From: Prochlorococcus sp. AG-686-J21
GTDB taxonomy: Bacteria; Cyanobacteriota; Cyanobacteriia; PCC-6307; Cyanobiaceae
Direction of reading: 5' to 3'
Length of the DNA: 64,000 nucleotides
NCBI GenBank assembly: GCA_003210285.1
Contig: QCVS01000004.1
Coordinates: 62,001 to 126,000, forward strand
Shown here: positions 36,346 to 46,829 of the stretch, one piece after another
Layout of the letters: each line of letters starts with the position of its first letter
Position numbering within the stretch: the stretch's first letter is position 1
Position numbers and translations under genes: made by a program
Notes under the pieces: model-generated
What the model was told of the DNA's origin: nothing
What the model saw: the letters and a program-made list of their open reading frames with translations, nothing else
The model's database searches: none

Positions 36346-37920
36346 ATGAATTCATATTTTAAAAACAATGTAGTTTCAATTTCATTCGCCACATCTCTAA
36401 GTAAAGTAGCTGGTTTTCTAAGACAAATATTTATAGCTGCAGCCTTTGGAATTGGGATAACATACGATGCCTATAACTACGCTTACATAATCCCAGGCTT
36501 TTTACTTATTATTATTGGTGGAATTAATGGCCCATTACATAATGCAGTTGTAGCAGTAATAACTCCACTTAAGAGAAGAGAGGGGGCACTTGTCCTTACA
36601 AAAGTAAGTATTAAACTAACTTTATTGTTTTTTATTCTAGGATTAATTATATATTTTAATTCGGGTTTACTAATAAATTTAATAGCTCCTCATTTAAGTA
36701 ATGAAGCCAAATCTATTGCATCTTACCAATTAAGAATTCTAACTCCTTGTATTCCTCTTTCTGCTTTCATAGGGTTAAGTTTTGGAGCTTTAAATTCAAG
36801 AAATAAATTTTTCATATCAAGCATAAGTCCAGCTATAACAAGTCTGACAACAATATTATTTATTTCAGTTAGTTGGATTATTAATCATCAAAATACAAAT
36901 TATTTGTTTTATTCAGGATTACTAGCTAAAGCAACATTAACAGGTACTTGTATACAATTTGCTGTTCAGTGCTTGGAAATCCATAAGATCGGCTTATTTA
37001 GATTCAATTCGCCTAGGAGTTTATTTAAAAATGAAGAGAAGAGAATTTTCAAATTAATAGCTCCTGCATCAATTTCATCAGGTTTAGGCCAAATAAATGT
37101 TTTTATTGATATGTTTTTTGCTTCAAGCTTTCAAGGTGCAGCATCGGGATTAGCTTACGGTAATTTTCTTATACAAGCACCACTTGGAGTTTTATCAAAC
37201 GCTTTGATATTGCCACTACTTCCAAAGTTTTCAAAATTCAATCGTAATCAAGATAATAGAAATTTAGAAAAAAGTTTAATCTCAGGAATAGAATACTGTT
37301 TTTTAACAACTATTTTTTTATCTGGTTTTTTTATCACATTTAATAATCAAATAGTGCAATTTGTTTTTCAAAGAGGGGCTTTTAATTCCGAAGCCGTATT
37401 TCTAGTAAAAAATATTTTAATTGCATATGCTGTTGGAATTCCCTTTTATCTCTACAGAGATTTACTAGTTAGAACTTATTATGCAATTGAGAACCCAAAG
37501 TTACCCTTTCAATTATCTTTTGCAGGAATAATACTAAATGTTTTTTTTGATTGGTTTCTGGTAGGAGCTCCAACTATCAAATTTGGAAACTTATCTCCTT
37601 ATAATTTTGGTGTTATTGGGATCATCATATCTTCAGGAATAGTTAATTTAATTATTTGTATTTTTCTTACTACAAACTTTCATAGTTATGGAATCAACAT
37701 ACCTAAAAATATTTTGTTAAAAAAATTTGTTCTTATTTCATTAGCCTGCTCTATTACAAGCACAATTTGCTATTCAGTTATCAAAGATATCAATGGATTA
37801 AGCTCGAACATTTGGGAATTATTTATACTAATTATAGGATTTTTGGCTTTTTTAATAATTTATTTTTCGATAACCAAGTTATTGGGGGTTAATAAAATAA
37901 ATCTATTAATCAAAATATGA
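36346..37920 (+). CDS. murJ: Lipid II flippase MurJ
   Basis: MurJ moves the peptidoglycan precursor lipid II across the plasma membrane. The 524-residue integral membrane protein has about 14 hydrophobic segments. Family signatures are the N-terminal SLSKVAGFLRQIFIAAAFG with its conserved arginine, QINVFIDMFFASSFQGAASGL near 244, and FQRGAF near 344. Length matches the family. It ends 6 bp from the convergent small gene at 37927. Confidence 0.93.
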   Translation: MNSYFKNNVVSISFATSLSKVAGFLRQIFIAAAFGIGITYDAYNYAYIIPGFLLIIIGGINGPLHNAVVAVITPLKRREGALVLTKVSIKLTLLFFILGLIIYFNSGLLINLIAPHLSNEAKSIASYQLRILTPCIPLSAFIGLSFGALNSRNKFFISSISPAITSLTTILFISVSWIINHQNTNYLFYSGLLAKATLTGTCIQFAVQCLEIHKIGLFRFNSPRSLFKNEEKRIFKLIAPASISSGLGQINVFIDMFFASSFQGAASGLAYGNFLIQAPLGVLSNALILPLLPKFSKFNRNQDNRNLEKSLISGIEYCFLTTIFLSGFFITFNNQIVQFVFQRGAFNSEAVFLVKNILIAYAVGIPFYLYRDLLVRTYYAIENPKLPFQLSFAGIILNVFFDWFLVGAPTIKFGNLSPYNFGVIGIIISSGIVNLIICIFLTTNFHSYGINIPKNILLKKFVLISLACSITSTICYSVIKDINGLSSNIWELFILIIGFLAFLIIYFSITKLLGVNKINLLIKI

Positions 37921-37926
37921 TTAAAT

Positions 37927-38208
37927 TTACAAATTATCAAGTATTTCTTCTAAATCACAAATTTGTGATGCCGTGATCAATTTAGACAAAAGAATTGTTT
38001 GATTTCCATCTCCAATTTTGACCTTAATAGCTTCTAAGCTTAATTTTGTAGCCTGTTGGCTACCTTTATCTAAATTACTAATACATTCCAGAGCAAGATT
38101 TCTAGCTAACCCAGCATCTCCAAGATACAGGTTCCATTTTTCTATTTTTATAAAAATTTTTTCTGAAATAATATTTTCTAGATCACTGATTTGCATCTGA
38201 GAATTCAT
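37927..38208 (-). CDS. Small conserved protein, DUF3181-like
   Basis: The 93-residue soluble protein has no membrane helix and looks mainly helical (SDLENIISEKIFIKIEKWNLYLGDAGLARNLALECI). The LYLGDAGLARNLA segment suggests the cyanobacterial DUF3181 family, recalled from memory. No function is known. It shares strand with the small membrane protein gene 9 bp upstream, so the two are probably co-transcribed. Confidence 0.75.
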   Translation of the reverse strand: MNSQMQISDLENIISEKIFIKIEKWNLYLGDAGLARNLALECISNLDKGSQQATKLSLEAIKVKIGDGNQTILLSKLITASQICDLEEILDNL

Positions 38209-38217
38209 AATTCAAAC

Positions 38218-38469
38218 CTAAGTTGATTGTTTTTTTAAATCTTTAGGTTTTTTTATAAAGACAAAGAGTAAATGCGATGAGAGAATAACTGCCCATGCAA
38301 TTGCAAAATTATCAAAAAAAGCTAAGTCATGTTTAATCTCTTTAAAAAGCCAAGTTCCACTTACAACTGCAGTAAATACCATGCAATGAATTACAAAATT
38401 AACTATTCGGGAAAAATGTTTGTAAATGGGGTCTTCTGAATCACCATTGCCATACCATTTAATCGGCAT
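38218..38469 (-). CDS. Small membrane protein of unknown function, two predicted helices
   Basis: The 83-residue protein has a polar start (MPIKWYGNGDSEDPIYKHFSR) and two hydrophobic segments (about 22-42 and 52-72). It ends with a basic tail (IKKPKDLKKQST). I recognise it only as a conserved picocyanobacterial type. It sits directly upstream of the DUF3181-like gene and 88 bp from the divergent tRNA-Arg gene. Confidence 0.72.
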   Translation of the reverse strand: MPIKWYGNGDSEDPIYKHFSRIVNFVIHCMVFTAVVSGTWLFKEIKHDLAFFDNFAIAWAVILSSHLLFVFIKKPKDLKKQST

Positions 38470-38557
38470 AATTATAAATTTAGATTGTTAATATTAGATA
38501 GTTTAACTGAAATCCAGTTGACTAAGAGACCCAAGACCAGAGATATTACATAAATAT

Positions 38558-38631
38558 GCGCCTGTAGCTCAGTGGATTAGAGCACCTGACTACGGATCAG
38601 GGTGTCGGGAGTTCGAATCTCTCCAGGCGCG
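38558..38631 (+). tRNA. tRNA-Arg (ACG)
   Basis: The 74-nt gene has acceptor GCGCCTG pairing with CAGGCGC and discriminator G at 38631. The D arm is GCTC...GAGC, the anticodon arm CCTGA-CTACGGA-TCAGG giving anticodon ACG, and the T arm GGGAG-TTCGAAT-CTCTC with one G-T pair. The first anticodon base is normally changed to inosine by TadA to read CGN codons. It stands alone between a divergent small gene and glyA. Confidence 0.95.
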
Positions 38632-38633
38632 TT

Positions 38634-38656
38634 AAAAATTATGAAATAATTTTTTT
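38634..38656 (+). terminator. Possible A/T-only terminator after tRNA-Arg
   Basis: AAAAATTAT-GAA-ATAATTTTT forms a nine-pair A/T-only stem running into a stretch of seven T residues, 3 bases after tRNA-Arg. The absence of G-C pairs makes it weak by the usual model, but the position fits. Confidence 0.35.
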
Positions 38657-38709
38657 ATATTTTCTTTCAAAATATCGTCTATATTTAGTTTAAATATCCC
38701 TTTATTTTA

Positions 38710-39981
38710 ATGAATATTCTTCAAAATCTTAAAGAAAGTGATCCAACTATATCTAACTTAATTAATTCCGAAAAAAACAGACAAGAAACTCACCTTGAAT
38801 TAATCGCTAGTGAAAATTTTGCATCAATGGCTGTAATGCAGGCTCAGGGTTCGGTTTTAACAAATAAATATGCTGAAGGTCTTCCACAAAAGAGATATTA
38901 CGGTGGTTGTGAATTTGTAGATGAGATAGAGGAACTAGCAATTGAAAGAGCTAAACAACTTTTTGACGCCGACTGGGCGAATGTTCAACCCCATAGTGGA
39001 GCTCAAGCAAATGCAGCTGTTTTTTTAAGTTTACTTAAACCTGGCGACACAATATTAGGAATGGACTTATCTCATGGAGGACACTTAACACATGGATCCC
39101 CAGTCAATATGAGCGGGAAGTGGTTCAATGCCGTTCACTATGGAGTTGACAAAGAAACTAATAAATTAAATTTTAATGTAATAAGAGATATTGCTATAGC
39201 TACGAAACCAAAACTAATTATTTGTGGATATTCTGCTTATCCAAGAACGATTGATTTCGAATCGTTCAGAAGAATCGCTGATGAAGTTGGAGCTTTTTTA
39301 ATGGCTGATATTGCTCATATAGCAGGACTAGTAGCAAGTAAACTTCACCCGAATCCAATTCCTTATTGTGATGTAGTAACTACCACAACACATAAGACCT
39401 TGAGAGGTCCAAGAGGAGGATTGATTTTATGTAAAGATAAGGAATTTGGAAAGAAGTTTGATAAATCTGTGTTTCCTGGAACTCAGGGTGGTCCTTTAGA
39501 GCATATTATTGCGGCTAAAGCTGTTGCCTTTGGAGAAGCTTTACAGCCCGACTTTATTAGTTACTCAAAACAGGTTATCAATAATGCAAAAGTTCTCTCT
39601 TCAACTCTAATCAAAAGAGGAATAGATATTGTTAGTGGAGGTACTGATAATCATATTGTTTTACTTGACTTAAGAAGTATTAATATGACTGGTAAAATAG
39701 CTGACTTACTTATCAGTGAAGTTAACATAACCGCGAATAAAAATACTGTCCCGTTTGATCCTGAATCACCTTTTGTTACAAGTGGGTTGAGATTAGGAAC
39801 TGCAGCTTTAACTACTAGAGGTTTTAATAATGAAGCTTTTGTTGAAGTTGGTGAAATTATTGCTGATAGATTACTCAATCCAGATGATTTATTAATAGAA
39901 AAAGAATGCAAGAAAAGGGTATTAACTTTATGTAATCGTTTTCCTCTTTATGAAGTCAAACTTGAACCATCAATCAAATGA
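38710..39981 (+). CDS. glyA: Serine hydroxymethyltransferase
   Basis: GlyA converts serine and tetrahydrofolate to glycine and methylene-THF, feeding one-carbon metabolism. The 423-residue PLP enzyme has [11 protein letters not shown] at 29-39, [12 protein letters not shown] near 63, D200 and H203 in [10 protein letters not shown], and the PLP lysine K229 in [16 protein letters not shown]. The last 32 bp overlap the start of cinA, which suggests coupled translation. Confidence 0.97.
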   Translation: MNILQNLKESDPTISNLINSEKNRQETHLELIASENFASMAVMQAQGSVLTNKYAEGLPQKRYYGGCEFVDEIEELAIERAKQLFDADWANVQPHSGAQANAAVFLSLLKPGDTILGMDLSHGGHLTHGSPVNMSGKWFNAVHYGVDKETNKLNFNVIRDIAIATKPKLIICGYSAYPRTIDFESFRRIADEVGAFLMADIAHIAGLVASKLHPNPIPYCDVVTTTTHKTLRGPRGGLILCKDKEFGKKFDKSVFPGTQGGPLEHIIAAKAVAFGEALQPDFISYSKQVINNAKVLSSTLIKRGIDIVSGGTDNHIVLLDLRSINMTGKIADLLISEVNITANKNTVPFDPESPFVTSGLRLGTAALTTRGFNNEAFVEVGEIIADRLLNPDDLLIEKECKKRVLTLCNRFPLYEVKLEPSIK

Positions 39982-41251
39982 TCTTAACTGTAAAGGGGTT
40001 GAAATCCTTTCTATAGGAAGTGAATTACTTCTAGGAAATATAGTAAATACAAATGCCCAGTGGATTTCTGAAGAGTTGTCAACTTTAGGACTAAACCATT
40101 TTAGGCAATCTACAATTGGAGATAATTCGGAAAGGATCATTAAGCTGATTAAAGAAATATCTTCAAGAAGTAATCTATTAATTACTACAGGTGGTCTCGG
40201 GCCTACTCCAGATGATTTAACTACTGAGGCAATAGCTAAATCTTTTAATGCCTCTCTTTCTGAAAGAGAATATTTATGGGATGAAATTAAAAAAAAACTT
40301 TCTATTTCGGGTTCAAATTTCAATAAATCTAGTTTAAAAAAACAATGTTTTTTTCCGAAAGATGCACAAATAATTAATAATCCTAGAGGCACTGCTCCTG
40401 GCATGATATGGGAACCAATTCAGGGATTTACTATCTTGACTTTTCCAGGCGTGCCAAGTGAAATGAAAGAAATGTGGAAAGAAACTGCAGTTAATTACAT
40501 TAAAAATAATTTTTCAGATGGTTATGTATTTTTCTCAAATACTCTTAAATTTTCTGGTATAGGAGAGTCTACTATTTCAGAAAAGATTGATAATCTTTTA
40601 AAACTAAAAAACCCCACTGTCGCGCCATACGCTAATTTAGGAGAGGTTAAGCTCAGGATAACAGCAAGGGCTAAAAATGAATTAGAAGCAAGAAATATAA
40701 TTAACCCCGTTAAAGAGATATTGCAAAAAGATTTTTCCAAATTTATTTTTGGTGAAAATGATGACAATTTATCAAGCGTATTAATAAAGCAATTAATAAA
40801 AAGAAAAGAATCTTTGGGTTTTGCAGAATCCTGTTCTGGAGGTCTTCTCTCCTCTTCTATCACAGCAGTACCAGGCTCATCCCAAGTATTTAAAGGCAGT
40901 ATTATTTCGTACAGTAATGATCTTAAACAATCATTATTAAATATTCCGGAAAATCTGATAAAAAAATTTGGTGCTGTTTCTGAAGAGGTTGCTGAAACTA
41001 TGGCAATTAATGCAAAAGAAAAACTAAATTCGGATTGGTCTATCGCAATTAGTGGTATTGCCGGTCCAAGTGGAGGTAACAAAGAGAAGCCCGTTGGATT
41101 AGTTTATATCTCAATTGCAGGACCAAATGATCACATCACTAATATTAAAAAAATATTTAGCTCAACAAGAAATAGAATTGAAATTCAAAGACTAAGTGTA
41201 AATGTGTGTTTAAACAGCCTTAGATTAATCTTATTATCTAGTGGTAAGTAA
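39950..41251 (+). CDS. cinA: CinA-family protein with nicotinamide-nucleotide amidase domain
   Basis: The 433-residue protein has an N-terminal molybdopterin-binding-like (COG1058) domain, with [21 protein letters not shown] and [13 protein letters not shown]. Its C-terminal PncC-type domain has [21 protein letters not shown], the catalytic serine region, and [11 protein letters not shown]. CinA/PncC deamidates NMN for NAD recycling; the competence link comes from other bacteria. The only upstream in-frame ATG is 39950, inside glyA. Confidence 0.92.
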   Translation: MKSNLNHQSNDLNCKGVEILSIGSELLLGNIVNTNAQWISEELSTLGLNHFRQSTIGDNSERIIKLIKEISSRSNLLITTGGLGPTPDDLTTEAIAKSFNASLSEREYLWDEIKKKLSISGSNFNKSSLKKQCFFPKDAQIINNPRGTAPGMIWEPIQGFTILTFPGVPSEMKEMWKETAVNYIKNNFSDGYVFFSNTLKFSGIGESTISEKIDNLLKLKNPTVAPYANLGEVKLRITARAKNELEARNIINPVKEILQKDFSKFIFGENDDNLSSVLIKQLIKRKESLGFAESCSGGLLSSSITAVPGSSQVFKGSIISYSNDLKQSLLNIPENLIKKFGAVSEEVAETMAINAKEKLNSDWSIAISGIAGPSGGNKEKPVGLVYISIAGPNDHITNIKKIFSSTRNRIEIQRLSVNVCLNSLRLILLSSGK

Positions 41252-41263
41252 CTTTTTTGCAAA

Positions 41264-42673
41264 TTGAGTCAAAATACCTTATTTGATAAAGTGTGGGATT
41301 TACACAAAGTTGCAAATCTTCCTGGTGGCTCCGATCAAATCTTAATTGGTCTTCACCTTATTCATGAAGTTACTAGCCCGCAAGCATTCGGAGCTTTAAA
41401 AGATAAAAATTTAAAGGTAAAATTTCCTCAAAGAACTGTAGCTACAGTTGATCATATTGTGCCAACAGATAATCAAAGCAGGCCTTTCAAAGATAATCTA
41501 GCAGAACAAATGATCGACACTTTAGAAAAGAACTGTATCAAGCACAAAATTAAATTTTTTAATATTGGCAGTGGTAATCAAGGTATTGTTCATGTAGTAG
41601 CTCCTGAACTTGGTTTAACCCAACCAGGGATGACTATCGCTTGTGGAGATTCTCATACATCAACTCACGGAGCATTTGGGTCAATTGCTTTTGGTATCGG
41701 TACTAGCCAAGTAAGAGATGTACTTGCGAGTCAAACCATAGCTATGAATAAGCTCAAAGTCAGACAAATTTGGTGTGAAAATAAATTATCAAATGGAATT
41801 TATGCTAAAGATTTAGTGCTACATATAATTAATCAACTCGGAGTAAAAGCAGGAGTCGGTTATGCCTATGAATTCGCAGGTCCTGCTATCAGTGCATTAT
41901 CAATGGAAGAAAGGATGACTATATGCAATATGTCTATTGAAGGAGGAGCTAGATGCGGTTATATAAATCCTGATGAAAAAACCTTTAGTTATATGAAGGA
42001 TAAATTATGCTCGCCTCAAAATGAAAATTGGGAAAAGGCAGTTAAATGGTGGAAATCATTAAAAAGTAGTGATAATTGTATTTATGATGATGTATTCAAG
42101 TTAGATGCCTCTAAAGTAGAACCCACTATTACGTGGGGTATTACGCCTGGCCAAAGTATCGGCGTAAATCAAAAAATTCCTTCACTAAACGAGATACATC
42201 CAAACGACCAATTTATTGCTGGAGAGGCATATGAATATATGGGTTTCAAACCTGGACAATCAATTAAAAATACTCCAATTGATGTTTGTTTTATTGGGAG
42301 TTGTACAAATGGAAGAATAAGCGACCTAAGAGTTGCCGCTCAAGTATTGGCGCATAATAAAGTAGCAAAAAACATAAAAGCTTTTGTAGTTCCAGGATCA
42401 GAGAAGGTTTCGAAAGAAGCAAAAGAGGAAGGTCTTGATAAAATATTTATAAAAGCAGGTTTTCAGTGGAGAGAGCCTGGTTGCTCGATGTGTTTAGCAA
42501 TGAATTCAGACAAACTCATAGGAAATCAAGTAAGTGCTAGTTCTAGCAATAGAAATTTCAAAGGTAGACAGGGCTCTCCAAGTGGAAGAACGTTACTAAT
42601 GAGTCCAGCAATGGTTGCCGCCGCATCAATTACAGGAAAAGTCAGTGACGTAAGAGATTTTATTAACAAATGA
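41264..42673 (+). CDS. leuC: 3-isopropylmalate dehydratase large subunit
   Basis: LeuC with LeuD isomerises isopropylmalate in leucine synthesis. The 469-residue product has the aconitase-type 4Fe-4S cysteines in [14 protein letters not shown] and [33 protein letters not shown] near 126 is also characteristic. The start is TTG at 41264, 12 bp after cinA. Its stop overlaps the leuD start (ATGA), so the two subunits are translationally coupled. Confidence 0.96.
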   Translation: MSQNTLFDKVWDLHKVANLPGGSDQILIGLHLIHEVTSPQAFGALKDKNLKVKFPQRTVATVDHIVPTDNQSRPFKDNLAEQMIDTLEKNCIKHKIKFFNIGSGNQGIVHVVAPELGLTQPGMTIACGDSHTSTHGAFGSIAFGIGTSQVRDVLASQTIAMNKLKVRQIWCENKLSNGIYAKDLVLHIINQLGVKAGVGYAYEFAGPAISALSMEERMTICNMSIEGGARCGYINPDEKTFSYMKDKLCSPQNENWEKAVKWWKSLKSSDNCIYDDVFKLDASKVEPTITWGITPGQSIGVNQKIPSLNEIHPNDQFIAGEAYEYMGFKPGQSIKNTPIDVCFIGSCTNGRISDLRVAAQVLAHNKVAKNIKAFVVPGSEKVSKEAKEEGLDKIFIKAGFQWREPGCSMCLAMNSDKLIGNQVSASSSNRNFKGRQGSPSGRTLLMSPAMVAAASITGKVSDVRDFINK

Positions 42674-43287
42674 GTATCAAATTCGAACCTCCAATCGGCA
42701 AATTTTCTCGAATAAATGGGAAATGTATCTCATTAGTTGGAGATGATATTGATACTGATAGAATAATTCCTGCTCGATTTCTTAAATGCATTGATTTTGA
42801 TTCATTGGGTAAATCTGTCTTTGATGATGATCGTAAAACCCTTAAAGGAAATCACCCCTTTGATTTAGAGACTAATAAGGGGTCTTCAATACTTATTGTT
42901 AATAGTAATTTTGGATGTGGTTCAAGCAGAGAACATGCTCCTCAAGCATTAATGAGATGGGGAATAAAAGCTATCATTGGTGAAAGTTTTGCAGATATTT
43001 TTTACAGTAACTGTATTGCGATTGGAATTCCATGCTTTACTCTTCCAAAAGAATCAATAAAAGAAATCCAGCAATATTTGGATGTCAAGAATTTATTCTT
43101 AGAGATTGATCTTTTAGAATCCACTGCAAAAGCAGAACAATTTAAATTTAATCTTGAAATAAAAGAAACTTCAAAAAAAATGTTTTTATCTGGTGAATGG
43201 GATGCTACTTCAAAACTACTTGAGAATATGGATTTAATTGAAAATAAATTAAGTGATCTACCTTACCTAAAATTCAATACTAATTAA
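42670..43287 (+). CDS. leuD: 3-isopropylmalate dehydratase small subunit
   Basis: LeuD forms the swivel domain of isopropylmalate isomerase. The 205-residue product has [16 protein letters not shown] near 24 and the substrate loop [19 protein letters not shown] near 78-96. [18 protein letters not shown] near 102 is also conserved. It starts at ATG 42670, overlapping leuC by 4 bp, and ends 1 bp from the convergent LptD-like gene. Confidence 0.96.
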   Translation: MSIKFEPPIGKFSRINGKCISLVGDDIDTDRIIPARFLKCIDFDSLGKSVFDDDRKTLKGNHPFDLETNKGSSILIVNSNFGCGSSREHAPQALMRWGIKAIIGESFADIFYSNCIAIGIPCFTLPKESIKEIQQYLDVKNLFLEIDLLESTAKAEQFKFNLEIKETSKKMFLSGEWDATSKLLENMDLIENKLSDLPYLKFNTN

Positions 43288-43288
43288 G

Positions 43289-45313
43289 CTATTTGAAACC
43301 AAATAATGTGAAAGAAATTCCTCCTGCTTCATTATGAGGTTGATAAAAAATTCCAAATTCATAAGATCTTTTTTTCAAATTTAATGAGATTTTGGAATTT
43401 ATAAAATCACCATAATCTTTTGAATCACTATCTAGATTTAGGCTCGCATTACTTTTAAGAATAAGTGGTCCAAATAATTGTTGGTCAAATTCAATATCTA
43501 AGGTAAATTGATCAGAAATTTGATCAAATTTAAACATACTATCTCCACTTCTTATCTTATAAAAAGGAAATAAACTTACCCTTGAATAATCCAAAAACTT
43601 TCTTTTAAAATTACCAACAATATATTCTGGACCAGCACCGAAACCTATATATTCTTGATTATTTCCATTTTCATAAAAAGAATAAAATAATTCTAAATTG
43701 GTATTAAGACTAAGCCCTTTCTTTATTGGCTCAGAAATATATCTGAACGAACTATCAATAAATTTGTTTGAAGCCTTATTCCCATTTAGTAGGAATTTTT
43801 GATCTAATGAATAAAATAAATTACCTTTGATGCCAGTAACCAAATTCTTACTGTTTAATCCTTCGCCTTTAAAATTACCCAACCCTAAAGATAAAGTTTC
43901 AGTTTTAGTAATACCATTAACTTCCCAAGTATTTTGTTTTTCTAATTTGGAACCATAACTTGTATAAACTTCAGCTTCACCTAATGATCCGTTCCAAACC
44001 CTATCTCTAAAGACTCCATAAAAACTTTTATCCCATTTTGAATTTAAAAAAGAAATTTCTTTACTTAAATTTGACTTAACTCTTAAAGAGTTTGAAGATT
44101 TATCAGGATCAAAAGAATTTATTTGCTTATCTATTTCCAAATTCCAATTACTAATTTTTCCTTTAATTTGCGAATTAAGACCAAAATAGTCTTTCCAATT
44201 TGAATCCCTTTTAACCTTATTAGCAGTTATTGAATCTCCCTTACTTACAAAACTTTTTGTGTGCCCCTGAAGTGATCTTTGTATTAAGAATAGTGGTTCT
44301 AAATCAAGAACAAAATCATCCAATAAATTTATTGAATTTAATTTTCTACCAATGAAATAACCATCTCTATCTAAGTTATCAAAGCCTAAGTTCCATCTAT
44401 TTACAAAATTAAAACTTTCTCCTGATTTAGTTAAAGTTCTATCCCTAAACCAAAAGGGGATATTAATTTTTTCCTCTAATACTAAATAATTTAAAGAGGA
44501 TTTAAATCTTATTTCTTCATTTCTTGCAAAGGCTTCAAAAGAATTTATCACTATCTTAACTTGCTTTAATTCAAGCAAATCATTAGTGAATATAGCTTTT
44601 TCACTCTTCCATTTTTCTCCATCAATTTCTATTTTATCCGTAATAAGTACCCAATTCTTTACGGCTTTAGGAGTATTTAAAACTTTTTCCTTATAAATCT
44701 CTTTTGAAATTTCAACATTATTAATATCTGAAGTTTCAAAATTATAAAACAAATCATCTATAAGATTATCTATTTTTATTAATCCTTTGACATCAAACAA
44801 ATCCCCTTTTTTACTGTTGAAATCATATTGAAAACTATTCATCTTGAATAGTTGCTCGCCAATTCTCAATGAAATATTTCCTTTAGCACTTACAGTCTTT
44901 TGAGTTTTATCATAAATTAAACTATCTGCTTTGAGAATATTACCTCTATAAAAAACAAGGACATTACCATTTGCCTTTAGAATATTATTTTCTTCAGATT
45001 GTATTTCAGATTGGATCTCTAACTCGTTTTTGATATCAAGAGAGTTGGCTAAAAGTAATTGAGACTGATCCCTATAAGTGTGTAAGATTTGATCTTTAGA
45101 ATTACTTTTAGACTTATTATTGTACTTTTGAAATGATGTATTTCTGGAAGGAGGTATATTTTTTGGATAAACTTTATTAACCCAATTGATATTTTTTGAT
45201 TGAGAAAAATTTTTTAAATCATTAGAAAAAAGCTCTACTGCTTTCCCCGAGGGAGATAAATTTATTAATGCAGAAACAAAAAAGGTGGCTTTTATAAGAT
45301 TTCTAATCTTCAA
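43289..45313 (-). CDS. LptD/OstA-like outer-membrane protein (DUF3769 type)
   Basis: The 674-residue protein has a signal peptide (about 1-25, ending GKAVE). An OstA/LptA-like beta-jellyroll follows at about 110-230 (ILKANGNVLVFYRGNILKADSLIYD, then VSAKGNISLRI). A long C-terminal beta-barrel-like region alternates polar and hydrophobic residues and ends in phenylalanine (ISFTLFGFK). This fits the cyanobacterial DUF3769 relatives of LptD, thought to deliver LPS or another glycolipid to the outer membrane. It lies 26 bp downstream of psbI on the same strand, an odd pairing. Confidence 0.8.
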   Translation of the reverse strand: MKIRNLIKATFFVSALINLSPSGKAVELFSNDLKNFSQSKNINWVNKVYPKNIPPSRNTSFQKYNNKSKSNSKDQILHTYRDQSQLLLANSLDIKNELEIQSEIQSEENNILKANGNVLVFYRGNILKADSLIYDKTQKTVSAKGNISLRIGEQLFKMNSFQYDFNSKKGDLFDVKGLIKIDNLIDDLFYNFETSDINNVEISKEIYKEKVLNTPKAVKNWVLITDKIEIDGEKWKSEKAIFTNDLLELKQVKIVINSFEAFARNEEIRFKSSLNYLVLEEKINIPFWFRDRTLTKSGESFNFVNRWNLGFDNLDRDGYFIGRKLNSINLLDDFVLDLEPLFLIQRSLQGHTKSFVSKGDSITANKVKRDSNWKDYFGLNSQIKGKISNWNLEIDKQINSFDPDKSSNSLRVKSNLSKEISFLNSKWDKSFYGVFRDRVWNGSLGEAEVYTSYGSKLEKQNTWEVNGITKTETLSLGLGNFKGEGLNSKNLVTGIKGNLFYSLDQKFLLNGNKASNKFIDSSFRYISEPIKKGLSLNTNLELFYSFYENGNNQEYIGFGAGPEYIVGNFKRKFLDYSRVSLFPFYKIRSGDSMFKFDQISDQFTLDIEFDQQLFGPLILKSNASLNLDSDSKDYGDFINSKISLNLKKRSYEFGIFYQPHNEAGGISFTLFGFK

Positions 45314-45339
45314 AATGATGAGCGAATTAAATAAGAAAA

Positions 45340-45468
45340 TTAATCTTGTGGACTTTCCAAGTCTTTTCTATTAGGAGTTCTTGTGGGGTCACTAGCTAAA
45401 AAACCAAATAGAAAGATTCCTACGAAGAAAAATACGATTGTGTAAACTGAAATTTTTAAGGCGAGCAT
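45340..45468 (-). CDS. psbI: Photosystem II reaction centre protein I
   Basis: PsbI is a single-helix subunit bound to D1 that acts early in photosystem II assembly. My translation from the ATG at 45468 gives 42 residues: [20 protein letters not shown], then [20 protein letters not shown] and QD, with TAA at 45340-45342. The ML.LKI.VY..V.FFV..F.FGFL..DP.R.P.RKDLE pattern is diagnostic. It lies between psbN (128 bp upstream) and the LptD-like gene. Confidence 0.96.
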
Positions 45469-45596
45469 GGAATTGCAATTACTAACAGATTTATATCCTA
45501 TTAAATTTATATTTAAATTATGTGAAAAGGTTTACTTTTTGTATTTTTGGTAAATTTTGAAATATTTTCTGTATTTATAAAGAGGTTAAAAACACT

Positions 45597-45749
45597 TTAA
45601 TCGTCATGATCATCCCAAGGATCAGTAAGTTTGGCCGCTTTTGGACCGAAAGCTGTCCATAGTCCAAAACCTGTTAAAGCTAATAGTACAGCAAGTATAG
45701 TTACTGCCACAGAAACAGCAGGATCTGGTGCGGATGATAAAGTTTGCAT
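45597..45749 (-). CDS. psbN: PsbN, photosystem II assembly protein
   Basis: PsbN is a small membrane protein needed for photosystem II repair and assembly rather than a stable subunit. My translation from the ATG at 45749 gives 50 residues: [20 protein letters not shown], then [20 protein letters not shown] and [10 protein letters not shown], with TAA at 45597-45599. FGP.A..L.DP...HDD is the PsbN end. It diverges from psbH with 79 bp between starts; in other phototrophs psbN also lies opposite psbH. Confidence 0.96.
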   Translation of the reverse strand: MQTLSSAPDPAVSVAVTILAVLLALTGFGLWTAFGPKAAKLTDPWDDHDD

Positions 45750-45828
45750 CAATTTTAGTGAATTTGTGAACAATTTATGTATTAATTCTTATACAATAAC
45801 GAAATATATTCGATTTAGAGAAATTATT

Positions 45829-46029
45829 ATGGGCCAAAAAACTGCATTAGGAAATCTTTTAAAAGCTATTGGCAATTCAGGTCAAGGAAAAGTTGTTCCT
45901 GGATGGGGAGCAGTTCCTATTATGACCGTAATAGGTTTACTTTTACTAGTTTTTCTTGTTATTCTCTTACAAATATATAATCAATCCTTACTCCTTCAAG
46001 GATTCTCAGTCGATTGGAACGGCAACTAA
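45829..46029 (+). CDS. psbH: Photosystem II reaction centre protein H
   Basis: PsbH is a single-helix photosystem II subunit involved in assembly and QA-QB transfer. The 66-residue product begins [18 protein letters not shown], has [17 protein letters not shown] before the helix (about 31-50), and ends [18 protein letters not shown]. The frame is open further upstream to 45631, but that part is antisense to psbN and unlike any PsbH, so ATG 45829 is the start. TATACAAT at 45790-45797 is a candidate -10 box. Confidence 0.95.
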   Translation: MGQKTALGNLLKAIGNSGQGKVVPGWGAVPIMTVIGLLLLVFLVILLQIYNQSLLLQGFSVDWNGN

Positions 46030-46217
46030 ACTTCTTAAATTATTTTTAAAGAATTATTCAATTTTCATTGTGTAAATAATTTGTAATAAGGAAAATTTAT
46101 AATTTAATTAGTTAGAAAATAAAAATCTTTTGTAATATTGTGTCCTCATGCACATTTGAAAAACCTAGTTAAGTATTATTTTATAATTCATAAAAATATA
46201 TAGATAACGTTGCAATT

Positions 46218-46826
46218 ATGAATATTAATGAGAAATTTATAGTTGGTTTAGGAAATCCTGGTAAAGAATATATCAAAAATCGACATAATATTGGATTTTT
46301 ACTACTTGAAAATTTTTCGGAAATATATGATTCTAAATTTACTTTAAAAAATAAGCTTAAAAGTTGGTATTCAGAATTCAAAATAAATGGTTCTACTTAT
46401 AGATTATTTATGCCTAATACTTTTATGAATAATAGTGGAGATGCTGTAAGGGCAATAGTGGATTGGTACAAGATAGATTTTGAGCAACTTTTTATAATAG
46501 TTGATGATATTGATCTACCTCTGGGCACAATTAGATTTAGAAAAAAAGGAAGTTCTGGAGGACATAATGGTCTCAAAGATATCATTAAGAAATTACAGAC
46601 TGAAAATTTTAATAGGATAAAAATAGGTATAGGGTGCCCACCCAATAATGAAAAAAACAAAAAATTCAACACTATTTCCCATGTCTTAGGAAATATATCT
46701 TCAAAAGAAATTTTAACTTTAAATAGAGTTTATAAAAAATTAATCGAATCACTCATAGAATTAAATGTTAAAAATGAAAATATTATTATAAGTGAATTAA
46801 ATTCTTTCCATAGAGAAAAGAATTAA
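46218..46826 (+). CDS. pth: Peptidyl-tRNA hydrolase
   Basis: Pth frees tRNA from peptidyl-tRNAs that drop off the ribosome. The 202-residue product has VGLGNPGKEYIKNRHNIGF near 9-27 with the catalytic histidine, LFMPNTFMNNSG near 64, and DDIDLPLGTIRFRKKGSSGGHNGLKDI near 92-118. The 188 bp upstream to psbH is A+T rich with no gene I can see. Confidence 0.96.
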   Translation: MNINEKFIVGLGNPGKEYIKNRHNIGFLLLENFSEIYDSKFTLKNKLKSWYSEFKINGSTYRLFMPNTFMNNSGDAVRAIVDWYKIDFEQLFIIVDDIDLPLGTIRFRKKGSSGGHNGLKDIIKKLQTENFNRIKIGIGCPPNNEKNKKFNTISHVLGNISSKEILTLNRVYKKLIESLIELNVKNENIIISELNSFHREKN

Positions 46827-46829
46827 TAA

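Noticed and set aside
38558-38631. tRNA-Arg, tRNA-Met or tRNA-Leu as integration sites of a genomic island
   Set aside because: No integrase gene, no duplicated tRNA 3' end and no change in gene type near any of the three tRNAs.
40522-41082. 186-codon minus-strand frame inside cinA
   Set aside because: It is fully antisense to a gene with strong family motifs and has no recognisable domain.
45631-45828. N-terminal extension of the psbH reading frame
   Set aside because: It is antisense to psbN, has Ala/Lys-rich low-complexity translation, and PsbH proteins start at the MGQKT position (45829).
46030-46217. A/T-rich imperfect hairpin after psbH as a terminator
   Set aside because: The stem (TTCTT/AAGAA with a bulge) has almost no G-C pairs and no following T run.
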